NCBI RefSeq assembly: GCF_900100075.1
Contig: NZ_FNEG01000004.1
Coordinates: 578,375 to 642,374 of the forward strand
DNA length: 64,000 nt
Direction of reading: 5' to 3'
Origin: Chryseobacterium jejuense
Lineage (GTDB): Bacteria; Bacteroidota; Bacteroidia; Flavobacteriales; Weeksellaceae
Under the pieces are notes generated by a model. The model had not been told where the DNA came from. It saw only the letters and a program-made list of their open reading frames with translations, and ran no database searches. Position numbers and translations under genes: made by a program. Position 1 is the first letter of the stretch; each line of letters starts with the position of its first letter. Of the stretch, positions 34,850-43,575 are shown piece after piece.

Positions 34850-35210
34850 TATTTAACATATTTTAATATTCAGAAACAAATATGTTAATAAGAAACAAGG
34901 ATTCAAATAATAAAATTCTACAAAAAAAACAAATTAAAGTTAATATTATTCATTAAAAATGAATTTTCATTAAAAAATATAAATCAATAAAACCAAATAA
35001 ATGAAAATAATAACATTCAATTTAACTTTAACATAATATTAACAACAGTTAAATTTTTAAGATTCATTCATTAAAACATCAAAATAAATGAAAAATATTA
35101 ATCATAAATTAAAATATGATGAAAAATATTAAATATCACAAATAAATGATATATATAACAAACAGTCAATTGTATTGAAAATTAAAAAATAAAAACACTT
35201 AAAACATACA
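34850..35210. other. Extremely AT-rich intergenic region upstream of the third SusC
   Basis: About 360 bases of almost pure A/T with repeated ATTAAAAAT-like and AAATAAATGA-like runs and no coding frame. Only the shared motif at 34876-34891 near the SusC start stands out. Such tracts could bind nucleoid proteins or simply be spacer. Confidence 0.4.
34876..34891 (-). promoter_or_regulatory. Promoter-region motif TTATTAACATATTTGT of the third SusC
   Basis: Identical on the minus strand to the motif at 29839-29854 and 27 bases from the SusC ATG at 34849. It contains the -7-like CATATTTG. Confidence 0.55.
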
Positions 35211-35250
35211 TAACAATAAAGCATCTTGTGAAAAAGATGCTTTATTGTTA
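35211..35250 (-). terminator. Strong intrinsic terminator after HMG-CoA synthase
   Basis: A 17-bp perfect stem, TAACAATAAAGCATCTT (35211-35227) with its complement at 35234-35250, has a 6-base loop. It lies 14 bases past the stop at 35265. Confidence 0.88.
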
Positions 35251-35264
35251 ATTTTAAATCCATG

Positions 35265-36593
35265 TTATTTTTGATAAAAATAATATCTTGATCCAACTAA
35301 AACAGGACTTTCAGTTTCTATGGAAACAAGACCAAATCCCTTATAATCCGGGTTCACAGATTGGCTCAATTGCTTTCTGTGAAGCTTTTCATAGGTTTCA
35401 AAATCAATAGCCTTTCTATGATTCAGATTTTCGAATAAATTCCACTTCTCTACCACTGTTTTCCAAGTAACAGATACCTTACCGGCAAACACTTTTGATT
35501 TAGAACCACTACCATATCCAAGGAATCCTATTTCTTTTCCTGAAAGGTCTTCATTTTCGTTAAAAGAAGTTTGCAGTCCGGAAAGGAATGCCATAAAAAT
35601 AGAAGCAGTATACATATTCCCTATTTCTGAAGAAGCTCTTTGAGTCTTTTCAATAGCGGTACTGATCAGTTTTAGATAATTTTCAGATTTAGCAACAGCT
35701 TTCTGCTCATCCAAAGTTTCATAAGAAATTCCATTCTCCAGGCTGTAGATTTCTGTAAAGACTCTTTTACCATGGAAGGCATATGGAAGATGGAAAATAA
35801 TGTATTTCCAGTTTTCGTAAGGTTTTTCTTTACCTGTATTCTCTTTATAATGCTGATAAGCCTCTCTGATTCTATCCTGATAACACTGATTGGAATACTG
35901 TCCATCAAAAACCGGCTCATCTGTGAAAATCTCAATTTTATCAGGATACACTTCAGGAGCTCCTTTCAGTTCTTCTTTTTTATATTGTCTTCTTGGTTTG
36001 AAGAAATCAAAAACACTTTCTGTAGCAACTCCCCAGTTATTTTCAATTTCAAGAAGATCTGGTTTTGCAGAGATCAAAAGGGCAACTGCTCCACCACCTT
36101 GTGTATATTCTCCAGAGGATGCTAATTCATATTTTGCATAATCACTGGCAATCACTATTGCTTTTTTTTCAGGATTTACTCTTACAAAATCTAAGGCATT
36201 ATGTAAGGCATCTACTCCGCCTACACAAGCAAAAGTCATATCTACAACATCACAGTTTTTAAATACTCTTTCTCCAAATTCTCCTTCTAATACCTTTTCA
36301 ACCATCTGCATTGCATAAGAAGCCGTTGGTTTTGCCGCATCTACAGCACTTTCTGTACCCAGATAAATTCTTGAAATTTCTTTAGGATTGACCTGGTAAT
36401 CCTGAATGAGTCTTAATAATGCTTCTGCCGCAAAGGTTGCAGCGTCTTCATGCACATCAGGCAATCCCATTTTATGAAGTCCTAGCCCCTTCTCCAATTT
36501 TGCCGGTTCTATCCCTCTTTTTTCCGCTAAATCTTTAATTTCCAAATATAAAGAAGGCACATAATAGCTTGCCGCTTCAATTCCAAAACTCAT
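35265..36593 (-). CDS. Hydroxymethylglutaryl-CoA synthase
   Basis: A 442-residue thiolase-fold enzyme of the HMG-CoA synthase family. The N-terminus MSFGIEAASYYVPSLYLEIK is typical. The acyl-enzyme cysteine lies in DMTFACVGGVDALHNALDFV, and the catalytic histidine is in FHLPYAFHGKRVF. The glycine-rich C-terminal GFLGYGSGSKSKVFAG matches the family's GSG loop. It would condense acetyl-CoA with acetoacetyl-CoA for the mevalonate pathway, which Flavobacteriia use for isoprenoids. FACVGG replaces the more common NACYGG of bacterial MvaS. The gene stands alone with a strong terminator. Confidence in the family is high and in exact substrates moderate. Confidence 0.85.
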   Translation of the reverse strand: MSFGIEAASYYVPSLYLEIKDLAEKRGIEPAKLEKGLGLHKMGLPDVHEDAATFAAEALLRLIQDYQVNPKEISRIYLGTESAVDAAKPTASYAMQMVEKVLEGEFGERVFKNCDVVDMTFACVGGVDALHNALDFVRVNPEKKAIVIASDYAKYELASSGEYTQGGGAVALLISAKPDLLEIENNWGVATESVFDFFKPRRQYKKEELKGAPEVYPDKIEIFTDEPVFDGQYSNQCYQDRIREAYQHYKENTGKEKPYENWKYIIFHLPYAFHGKRVFTEIYSLENGISYETLDEQKAVAKSENYLKLISTAIEKTQRASSEIGNMYTASIFMAFLSGLQTSFNENEDLSGKEIGFLGYGSGSKSKVFAGKVSVTWKTVVEKWNLFENLNHRKAIDFETYEKLHRKQLSQSVNPDYKGFGLVSIETESPVLVGSRYYFYQK

Positions 36594-36776
36594 AATTTTT
36601 TAAATTTTAAACGAATTTATGAAAGATAACGCAAAAAACAGCAGTAAAAACAGCTGATTTTTGTAATATTATTAAAAATAAATAAGAACCAAATAGATAT
36701 TACTAAAGTCCCTTTCTACACTTTAAATCCTGGATATAGAACTTGTAAACCCTCCGAATTATTCATCTATAAAAAG

Positions 36777-36800
36777 AAAGCCGGCAACTTTGCCGGCTTT
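36777..36800 (-). terminator. Intrinsic terminator after the M1 aminopeptidase
   Basis: A 10-bp perfect stem, AAAGCCGGCA (36777-36786) with TGCCGGCTTT (36791-36800), has a 4-base loop and is followed on the minus strand by a T-rich tail. The stop codon of the aminopeptidase is at 36806. Confidence 0.88.
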
Positions 36801-36805
36801 ATATC

Positions 36806-39316
36806 TTACTTATAATTTTCAATGGTTTTGTTGATAACATCAATCTGTTTATTAATGCTGGCTGCATTCTGTGGATTCTGTTTCAGTAATTCCATTTTCT
36901 TACTTAACCCATCCTTCAGCATTTGTACCACCATCATTTTAGCTTGTGGATTATCTCCTATCTGATTTTTGGCATATCCTAAAATCTTAGTTACACTTTC
37001 AGTAGCTTTTAAGTTATCGGATGACATAATCCAATTATATCCTTCTTCCGCAGACTTCCCTAATTCTGGATTCTGGAATTTGATAAACGGATAAAACGCT
37101 GCTAATGGAGCAATTTTTGGCATTTGAGAAACCACTTTATTTTTTACAACAATGGGAAGCAGCTGCGCCTGCAACTCATCTGAAGCGCCATCCATGTCTA
37201 TTTTATCAGCTAATGAATTAGCTTTTGACGGATCGATAGCTAAAATCCCCCCCAATGAGCTTCTTTTTACTGCATTGGAAACAGCGCTCATTCCTTTTTC
37301 AAAAAGTGGAAGGTATTTTTTATCTTTTGTTTTAGCTAAAGCAGTAATTGCAGCAGCCTGTGTTAATGTTTTAGGATCATTAGAAGCCAGTTTTTCAACA
37401 TCAGCTCCTAATGCTTTCATTTGTTCAGCGTTGCTAAGATCTACTAATTCCAAAGCCTGAATTCTTACTCTAAAGAACGGATCTTTCAATGCTGCTGCCA
37501 ATAATTTTGTTACAGCAGGACTTTTTCCTACCTGATCTTTTATTCCTGTTAAAGCATTATATTTATTTTTAAATTCTTTAGAATTTGTAAACTGTAAAAG
37601 ATTCTGTTCCGGAGTTTTTGTATCAGTAATATCTGCCAATAAAACACCATCTGCATTGATATTCACTAAATCCGGTGTTTTGGAAACATCAAAGTTGAAT
37701 GTATTCTTCGCATCAGCTTTTACCCAAACATTGTATCTCTTTGGTTTTCCATTATCATACACATCAATTGCCAAAGGAAATTCAAACACCTGATCCTGGG
37801 TCTGATTAATCGTAACAGCCACCTGTTTTTTTACAGGTTCAAATGTAAATGAATAGTTGACCTTCGGGTTTCCGCTTCCAAAATACCATTGATTAAAGAA
37901 CCAGTTCAGATCTTTTCCGGAAACTTTTTCAAAAGAAAGTCTCAACTGATGTGCTTCTGCATTCTGATATTCATTTGTCTTCAGGTAGTCGTTCATCCCA
38001 GCAAAGAAAGCATCATCTCCTAAATAGTTTCTCAACATATTCAGAATTCCGCCTCCTTTCTGATAGGTTACCAGATCAAATACATCTTCTCGGGATGCAT
38101 AATTGAATCTTACCAGGTTTTTATTAAAATCAGATGGATTATGGATATACCTGTTCACATCAGTCATCAGATGATAATCAGCCTGATCTTTTCCATATTT
38201 ATGTTCGTTCCAAAGGTATTCAGAATAATTAGCAAAAGATTCATTCACTGTAAGATTACTCCAGCTTTCTGCGGTTACCAAATCTCCAAACCAATGGTGG
38301 AATAGCTCGTGAGCAATGGTGTCTTCCCATGTATTTTCATCGATAAGCTGTCCCGGTTTTTGAAGAATATCACTTCCGTGAAGGGTTGCTGTTGTATTTT
38401 CCATGGCACCACTCACATAGTTTCTTCCGGAAATCTGCGCGTATTTTGCCCACGGATAATCGTAATTCATTCTTTTAGAGAAGAACTCGATCATTTCTGG
38501 TGTATTTCCATAGATCTGTTTAGCATAAGGTTCGTATTCTTTCTCGATATAGTAATCAACAGGAATGTTTTTCCATTTGTCTTTTACAATAGCATACTCT
38601 CCTACTCCCATGAAGAAAAGGTAAGTAGAATGTCTTTTATCCATTACCCAGTGATCGGTTCTAAGTCCATTGGATTCTTTTTGAGAGTCTTTCAGGATAC
38701 CATTCGAAAGGGTAACATATTTATCAGGAACCGTCATAAAGATTTCCTGAGTTGTTTTTTGATTCGGTTTATCGATAGTTGGAAACCATGCAGAAGAAGC
38801 TTCCGTTTCTCCTTGTGTCCAAATTTGTGTTGGAAGTTCTGGATCTGTTCCCTGAGCATTAATGAAATAAAGACCTTTGGCATCATTAATGGCCATACTT
38901 CCCTGTTGTTTTACTTCGTTCGGACGGGATGTATATTTGATATAGACTGTATAATCCTGATTCTTCTGATAGGTTTTATCCAGTGTAATTTTCAGGACAT
39001 CATCTTTATATTCGTATTTTAAAGGAGACTTTTTACCATTGTTATCAAGAGCTACTTCATGAATCAACATTGCTTTGGCATCCAGAATCAGCTCATTAGT
39101 AGGATAGAAATAGGGTGAGGCTGTCAACCATTCTTCCCCATTCATCTGTTCTTTCTGATAATCGAAGTTTACCTTCAGTTTTGTATGTTTCAGTTCTGTT
39201 ACCTTGGTATGGGTAGCTCTGTACACTTTTTCTCTTCCTGAAGTTTCAGTTTGTGCTGATACATTGGCGGAAAACAAAATTCCTAATATCGCAATCGATA
39301 AAATGGCCTTTCTCAT
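36806..39316 (-). CDS. Exported M1-family zinc aminopeptidase
   Basis: An 836-residue periplasmic or secreted metallopeptidase. The signal is MRKAILSIAILGILFSANVS, cut near AQ. The M1 exopeptidase motif is VSGAMENTTATLHGS (GAMEN-type). The zinc site HELFHHWFGDLVTAESWSNL lies at about residue 336, with the third ligand glutamate in TVNESFANYSEY. The C-terminal 300 residues are a HEAT-like helical region (LLAAALKDPFFRVRIQALEL). M1 enzymes remove N-terminal residues from peptides and could complement the secreted protease at 6504-9089 in nutrient acquisition. The gene has its own terminator. The cofactor and family call are firm. Confidence 0.92.
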   Translation of the reverse strand: MRKAILSIAILGILFSANVSAQTETSGREKVYRATHTKVTELKHTKLKVNFDYQKEQMNGEEWLTASPYFYPTNELILDAKAMLIHEVALDNNGKKSPLKYEYKDDVLKITLDKTYQKNQDYTVYIKYTSRPNEVKQQGSMAINDAKGLYFINAQGTDPELPTQIWTQGETEASSAWFPTIDKPNQKTTQEIFMTVPDKYVTLSNGILKDSQKESNGLRTDHWVMDKRHSTYLFFMGVGEYAIVKDKWKNIPVDYYIEKEYEPYAKQIYGNTPEMIEFFSKRMNYDYPWAKYAQISGRNYVSGAMENTTATLHGSDILQKPGQLIDENTWEDTIAHELFHHWFGDLVTAESWSNLTVNESFANYSEYLWNEHKYGKDQADYHLMTDVNRYIHNPSDFNKNLVRFNYASREDVFDLVTYQKGGGILNMLRNYLGDDAFFAGMNDYLKTNEYQNAEAHQLRLSFEKVSGKDLNWFFNQWYFGSGNPKVNYSFTFEPVKKQVAVTINQTQDQVFEFPLAIDVYDNGKPKRYNVWVKADAKNTFNFDVSKTPDLVNINADGVLLADITDTKTPEQNLLQFTNSKEFKNKYNALTGIKDQVGKSPAVTKLLAAALKDPFFRVRIQALELVDLSNAEQMKALGADVEKLASNDPKTLTQAAAITALAKTKDKKYLPLFEKGMSAVSNAVKRSSLGGILAIDPSKANSLADKIDMDGASDELQAQLLPIVVKNKVVSQMPKIAPLAAFYPFIKFQNPELGKSAEEGYNWIMSSDNLKATESVTKILGYAKNQIGDNPQAKMMVVQMLKDGLSKKMELLKQNPQNAASINKQIDVINKTIENYK

Positions 39317-39339
39317 CTGTCTACTTTATAATTTTAGAG

Positions 39340-39558
39340 TTATTTTTTTATTATGATATCGAAAATATCATTGACTAATGTTTCGTAGTCACCGGTTTTC
39401 AACTGCTCTTTTGTTTTAGCAAAAGCTTTTTTCAATTCACTTTCCGGATTTTCATCGTCAACAATTTCTGCAGAAGCAACCCCTTTTAACTGAAGAACAA
39501 TATTTTTCAGTATTTCAGGGTCGGCATTCTCTTCAATATTTATCTTTAAATACTTCAT
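39340..39558 (-). CDS. Small protein of unknown function
   Basis: A 72-residue protein from the ATG at 39558 (MKYLKINIEENADPEILKNI); an upstream start at 39621 adds an unlikely tail. The first half has a beta-alpha-beta look (YLKINIEENADPEILKNIVL, GVASAEIVDDENPE) and the second is a charged helix (SELKKAFAKTKEQLKTGDYE). It resembles small antitoxin-like proteins in size and charge, but no toxin gene is adjacent. It lies 23 bases downstream of the M1 gene's start region, on the same strand and upstream of it, so it may be co-transcribed with the peptidase. No function assigned. Confidence 0.6.
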   Translation of the reverse strand: MKYLKINIEENADPEILKNIVLQLKGVASAEIVDDENPESELKKAFAKTKEQLKTGDYETLVNDIFDIIIKK

Positions 39559-39863
39559 AATTTTTGTGATTAGATTTATAATTATCCCTTTTGTTAAAGG
39601 ACTAGAGTCAAGTTCTCTCAAATTTAAAACTTATTTTAGAAAGAATGGGTCTGTAAGTGACTTTTTATTTGAGAAGGAATGAAGGACTGAAAGATGGAGG
39701 ATATTATTGAACGAAATATAATTTTCAGCTTTTATCAAATCATTCTTTCTTATGTGTTGAGGGAATAAAAAAAGCCATAGACTCTTTATCTCAATCCTGA
39801 AGTACATTCGCAGATCTTCATTCTGTATTAAGATGACAGGAAACAATCAATAATAAAACTCTA
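39559..39863. other. 305-bp intergenic region without a convincing gene
   Basis: No open frame here has gene-like composition. The stretch near 39812-39840 (AGATCTTCATTCTGTATTAA then GATGACAGG) loosely resembles the GAGATTCCTCC...GAATGACAAAG text at 884-912 and may be a degenerate copy of the same dispersed element. Confidence 0.35.
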
Positions 39864-41303
39864 CTATTTTTCTCTAATAATCTTCCCATTTTTATACAGA
39901 AATATCATTTCACATTTCGTCTGTCTGTCAGCATTAAAAATAAATATCTTTTTAGGATCAATACCATTTATTTCAGACAGCATTCTACATTCCCAGTTGT
40001 TATAAAAGATAGGTTCTCTAAGGATAAAATGTGGATTGGTTTTCAGTTCTGTGAACATATCATACCTCAAACAAACTACTCCATTTTCAATCTTTTCAGC
40101 TTTTAACGTTTTGCTCAGTTCATTAAACATTTTATCATTAAACCGGCTGGCATAGATCCAGGCATTTTTCACACTCATATTAGTGGTAAGTAAAAGGAAA
40201 GCAAGTCCTGCAAAAAGGGAACTGATTGTTTTATTTCCCAACTTCAGCTTAAAGGACAAATAAATGATTCCTGAAATAACAAAGAGTGTATAAAAAAGCC
40301 TGATGGCTCCAAGACTTCGGTTATCAAAGCCAAAAAGTGTCGGAATATAGGATGAAACATAAAAAACGCTTACTGCAAGTACTATTGATATAAGAGAAAT
40401 CAACCCTATGCTTTTAATGTCTTTTAATTTACTTTTAAAATCATAGCCGGAGAAGACTTTATAGATAACTGAAGACATTATCAAAGCCAAAACTATTTCT
40501 ACAATATGAAGATTTTTAAGATTTATTAATCCTTTATATGTTCCTACAAAAATATCTTTGAAAAATAATTTTGCTGTAAAAATGGTCACCTGCACTACTC
40601 TTTTCAATTCGAAAATTTTCCCGACTTCATCTCTTTGGTAAGAATGAGCAAATATTGCCGGCTGAATGACTTTTCTGAAAAGAACAATTGATCCAATAGT
40701 GAGCAACAGAAAAATAATTCTTTTTTTACTTTCCTTGATTAAATAAAGATTTAGCAAAATCAATGGCAGAAAAATCTCATAGCTTAATATTGAAAGTATA
40801 AAAAACAGAGCACTGAACAGAATGTTTTTACGAACATAGACATAGTAGATGCTCAGACTAAAAAATATTGTTGCCAGGTTTGAATTCAGCATGATTGGAG
40901 AAAACTGAATACTTGTGCCGATTAAAGAGCATGAATACAGCAAAGTGATAAGACTCGCCAATTCTTTTGACAGAATCTTTTGTACCACCCAATAAACAGC
41001 AAGCAATGAAAGTGGAAAAAACAGTATTCCTAAAAGATAAATGGACTCATTATACTTTGAAAGAAAAACCAAAGTTCCTGTGATAAATCCAGATACCGGC
41101 CTTGCGGCCATATTGGAAGAATCAAGGTAGGAATAAATATAACTAAAATAAGGCTTAGAAATATGCCTGGCGTTATAAGCTTCTTTTAAGTCATCTGCTA
41201 CAATGATCTTTTCTGTGAAAACAGAAAGCCATATATAAATATTGTAAACAACGATCAGGATATTCAGAAATATCAGATATATATTGTTTAATTTTTTTCC
41301 CAT
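39864..41303 (-). CDS. Polytopic membrane protein, possible GT-C-type glycosyltransferase
   Basis: A 479-residue integral membrane protein with about 11 to 12 hydrophobic helices, the first being IYLIFLNILIVVYNIYIWL. Others are IYLLGILFFPLSLLAVYWVV, ILFSALFFILSILSYEIFL, RIIFLLLTIGSIVLF and TISSLFAGLAFLLLTTNMS. An acidic segment after helix 1 (VADDLKEAYNARHISKPYFS) sits where GT-C enzymes carry a DD/DE motif in the first extracytoplasmic loop. That topology suggests a lipid-linked sugar transferase such as the GtrII or PMT type, but no family signature is certain. A soluble C-terminal tail of about 75 residues follows. The gene stands alone. The function call is tentative. Confidence 0.65.
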   Translation of the reverse strand: MGKKLNNIYLIFLNILIVVYNIYIWLSVFTEKIIVADDLKEAYNARHISKPYFSYIYSYLDSSNMAARPVSGFITGTLVFLSKYNESIYLLGILFFPLSLLAVYWVVQKILSKELASLITLLYSCSLIGTSIQFSPIMLNSNLATIFFSLSIYYVYVRKNILFSALFFILSILSYEIFLPLILLNLYLIKESKKRIIFLLLTIGSIVLFRKVIQPAIFAHSYQRDEVGKIFELKRVVQVTIFTAKLFFKDIFVGTYKGLINLKNLHIVEIVLALIMSSVIYKVFSGYDFKSKLKDIKSIGLISLISIVLAVSVFYVSSYIPTLFGFDNRSLGAIRLFYTLFVISGIIYLSFKLKLGNKTISSLFAGLAFLLLTTNMSVKNAWIYASRFNDKMFNELSKTLKAEKIENGVVCLRYDMFTELKTNPHFILREPIFYNNWECRMLSEINGIDPKKIFIFNADRQTKCEMIFLYKNGKIIREK

Positions 41304-41394
41304 ATTATTTTTTCAAAATTTGTGGTGAAAATTAAATTCTCACAAACTTCAAAAATAATAGAAATCTGTCAATAATAAAAGAGTTGCTATGATA

Positions 41395-42189
41395 TTAAAT
41401 TGCCACGGGAGCCTTAATTCCCGGATGTGGATCATAGTTTTCTAAGGTAAAGTCTTCAAAATCGAAATCGAAGATATTTTTAACATCAGGATTTAGTTTC
41501 ATCGTAGGAAGTGCCCTAGTTTCTCTTGAAAGCTGTCTGTTCACCTGTTCAAAGTGGTTATTGTAAATGTGAACATCTCCAAAACTATGAACATAATCTC
41601 CTACTTCAAGATCACAAACCTGTGCTACCATCATCAATAACAATGCATAACTTGCAATATTGAAAGGAACACCTAGGAAGACATCTGCACTTCTCTGATA
41701 TAACTGCAATGATAATTTCCCGTCTGCTGCATAAAACTGGAATAATGCATGACAAGGTGCCAAAGCCATATTTGGAATTTCAGCAACATTCCAGGCGGAA
41801 ACAATCAGCCTTCTGGAATCCGGATTCTTTTTGATCTGATCTATTACTTCTGTGATCTGATCTACAATTTTTCCGTCTGCTCCGTTCCAGCTTCTCCACT
41901 GTGCTCCGTAAACAGGTCCTAAATCACCATTTTCATTGGCCCATTCATCCCAGATACTTACTCCGTTATCTTTAAGGTATTGGATATTAGTATCCCCTTT
42001 CAGGAACCAAAGCAATTCATAGATAATGGATTTTAAATGCACTTTTTTAGTGGTTACCAATGGAAAGCCTTTTGACAGATCATATCTTAACTGATATCCG
42101 AACACACTTCTGGTTCCGGTTCCGGTTCTATCGGTTTTATCAGTTCCATTGTCTAAAATATGTTGTAAAAGATCCAGGTAATTTTGCAT
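41395..42189 (-). CDS. thyA: Thymidylate synthase
   Basis: A 264-residue enzyme from the ATG at 42189, exactly the E. coli ThyA length; an upstream start at 42213 would remove a perfect -7 box. It methylates dUMP to dTMP with methylene-tetrahydrofolate. The folate/phosphate loop is [12 protein letters not shown], and the active-site cysteine lies in [18 protein letters not shown] (C146 by alignment with E. coli). Further conserved segments are [20 protein letters not shown] and the C-terminal [13 protein letters not shown], which closes over the active site. No dihydrofolate reductase gene follows directly. Confidence 0.97.
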   Translation of the reverse strand: MQNYLDLLQHILDNGTDKTDRTGTGTRSVFGYQLRYDLSKGFPLVTTKKVHLKSIIYELLWFLKGDTNIQYLKDNGVSIWDEWANENGDLGPVYGAQWRSWNGADGKIVDQITEVIDQIKKNPDSRRLIVSAWNVAEIPNMALAPCHALFQFYAADGKLSLQLYQRSADVFLGVPFNIASYALLLMMVAQVCDLEVGDYVHSFGDVHIYNNHFEQVNRQLSRETRALPTMKLNPDVKNIFDFDFEDFTLENYDPHPGIKAPVAI

Positions 42190-42210
42190 TTTGAAAAGGA
42201 ATTTATGGGT

Positions 42211-42218
42211 CAAATTTA
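42211..42218 (-). promoter_or_regulatory. -7 box TAAATTTG for thyA
   Basis: On the minus strand this reads TAAATTTG, a perfect TAnnTTTG, 22 bases before the ATG at 42189. It directly follows the T-run of the upstream terminator. Confidence 0.6.
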
Positions 42219-42220
42219 GT

Positions 42221-42254
42221 AAAAAAAAAGCACCCAGCCTATGGATGCTTTTTA
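42221..42254 (-). terminator. Intrinsic terminator upstream of thyA
   Basis: A GCA/TGC and CC/GG hairpin (42230-42248) is flanked by an A-run and T-run, so on the minus strand it ends in nine Ts. It terminates the repeat-protein gene ending at 42327. The stem is short and has one mismatch. Confidence 0.6.
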
Positions 42255-42326
42255 TAAGATGTATATCTGTTTTCTATTAAACCAGTGTATATGCTACACT
42301 TTCAAGTTATTAGAACAACAGAAGAA

Positions 42327-42977
42327 TTATAATACGGAAACGCTAATTTTTTCATTATTTCCATTGATTGACTTCAGTTGGCCATATCTGTTTTTATCAA
42401 TGAATTTATCATTTGAATAATCCAGTCTCACTGGGCCAAATTTGATAAGTTTTTGAAATTTACTTTCATCAATAATATCTTTTGTTCCATAATCAATAGA
42501 AATATCACCTATCGTTTTCAGTTTTCCCAATCTGCTGTTATCAATAACATCATTTGACCAGTAATCTACGGTAAGATTTCCAATTTTCTTTACCTTACCA
42601 GCTTTCTCGCTGGTAAAAGCAGAATCTTCCCAATAGTCTACAGAAATATTACCTATACTTTTCAGTTTTCCAGCTTTCTCGCTTGTAAATGCGGAATCAT
42701 CCCAGTAATCTACTTTAACATTCCCTATACTCTTAAGCTTTCCATATTTAATTTTATCAAAAATCTGATTATCATAGTATTCAAATTTACCATTGAGATC
42801 GGGAGCATTAAAATCGGAAATTGATCCGTCCGCATTAAGGGTAATTACAAAACCATCTACCGTAAGCTTTACCGTTTCCAGATCATATGTTCTTGAGGAA
42901 ACTGTGGCACGAACTTGTGCATTGATCACCAAGCTGCCTAGTAAAAAGGCTAAGAGAAGTAAATTTTTAAATTTCAT
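42327..42977 (-). CDS. Exported protein of 24-residue tandem repeats
   Basis: A 216-residue protein from the ATG at 42977, with signal MKFKNLLLLAFLLGSLVINA. Residues from about 88 onward are five consecutive 24-residue units plus a partial one. They start KYGKLKSIGNVKVDYWDD, KAGKLKSIGNISVDYWED, KAGKVKKIGNLTVDYWSN, RLGKLKTIGDISIDYGTK, KFQKLIKFGPVRLDYSND and RYGQLKSING. Units 1 and 2 are almost identical, also at the DNA level, which points to recent unit duplication. The pattern (K-L-K-x-I-G-x-hydrophobic-x-hydrophobic-D-Y) suggests a repetitive beta-sheet, perhaps a beta-solenoid. Function unknown; an envelope or secreted location follows from the signal. The gene lies 16 bases after the GreA-like gene. 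Confidence 0.8.
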   Translation of the reverse strand: MKFKNLLLLAFLLGSLVINAQVRATVSSRTYDLETVKLTVDGFVITLNADGSISDFNAPDLNGKFEYYDNQIFDKIKYGKLKSIGNVKVDYWDDSAFTSEKAGKLKSIGNISVDYWEDSAFTSEKAGKVKKIGNLTVDYWSNDVIDNSRLGKLKTIGDISIDYGTKDIIDESKFQKLIKFGPVRLDYSNDKFIDKNRYGQLKSINGNNEKISVSVL

Positions 42978-42993
42978 AGTATTAAAGATTGAT

Positions 42994-43434
42994 TTACCAA
43001 ATATGTTCAATATCCTGATTGATATTGTTGATGGTAAATGTCTCTCCCATTTTCTTGCCAAACATAGCCTTTACTAAGGGAGATTCTGCAGAAACTGTCA
43101 TAATCTTTTGATTTTCAAAAAGAATTTCTCCCATGGAAGCAGAAACATAAAATAATCCCTTATTGGTTTTCACCAAAGCCCCATTTTGAACTTTCTCAGA
43201 AGGATCAGAAGTTATTTTTTGCAAAATTGCCTGTTGGTTCAATACTTCATTAAGTTGTCTCTGCAGATTATTGATTTCCTGTTGCAACATTTCCCTACCG
43301 GTTTCGTACTTATCTCCCATTGAACTTTTAGTGTCATTATTGGAAGCACGGGTTTCTGCAATCAGATTTCCGAAATACTGAATTTTGTCTGCTAACTTAG
43401 CTTTAACTATGTCTATTATTTCTTGTTTGTTCAT
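42994..43434 (-). CDS. GreA/GreB-like transcription elongation factor family protein
   Basis: A 146-residue protein from the ATG at 43434 (MNKQEIIDIVKAKLADKIQY); an upstream start at 43500 runs through a repeat-like hairpin. The N-terminal half is a coiled coil (MGDKYETGREMLQQEINNLQ, RQLNEVLNQQAILQKI). The C-terminal half matches the Gre FKBP-like domain, with ALVKTNKGLFYVSASMGEI and a conserved end VSAESPLVKAMFGKKMGETF that mirrors the 'SPIGKALLGKKVGD' motif of GreA. Gre factors rescue backtracked RNA polymerase. The acidic coiled-coil tip residues are not obvious, so it may instead be a Gre-like protein with another polymerase-binding role. Confidence 0.72.
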   Translation of the reverse strand: MNKQEIIDIVKAKLADKIQYFGNLIAETRASNNDTKSSMGDKYETGREMLQQEINNLQRQLNEVLNQQAILQKITSDPSEKVQNGALVKTNKGLFYVSASMGEILFENQKIMTVSAESPLVKAMFGKKMGETFTINNINQDIEHIW

Positions 43435-43470
43435 TGTAATGCTGGAATATTTTATTGTGGACGGAGAAAA

Positions 43471-43516
43471 CCACCCCATCAAAATCATAGATTTTGACAC
43501 CCCTCCAGCGGAGGGG
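43471..43516. repeat. Double-hairpin intergenic element
   Basis: Two adjacent perfect hairpins occupy the gap upstream of the GreA-like gene: TCAAAATC-ATA-GATTTTGA (43479-43497) and CCCCTCC-AGC-GGAGGGG (43500-43516), preceded by CCACCCC. There is no T-run, so it is not a standard terminator. From memory, similar CCCCTCC/GGAGGGG elements recur between genes in Chryseobacterium and relatives; copy number cannot be checked here. Confidence 0.5.
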
Positions 43517-43575
43517 AATATAGTACCATTTAAAAACGGGTTGTTGAAGTTTTATAATTTCCGAGCCCAATTATT

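Noticed and set aside
39340..39621. Antitoxin of a toxin-antitoxin pair
   Set aside because: The size and charge fit, but there is no adjacent toxin gene and no recognised antitoxin fold. I left it as unknown.
42327..42790. Regular ~72-bp repeats that could suggest a CRISPR or minisatellite
   Set aside because: The repeats are in frame and encode the 24-residue units of an exported protein. They lack identical repeats with unique spacers.
42994..43434. 3-oxoacyl-ACP synthase
   Set aside because: This name is sometimes attached to such small proteins, but the length (146 residues) and the C-terminal SPLVKAMFGKKMGE pattern fit a Gre-type fold and no thiolase motif is present.
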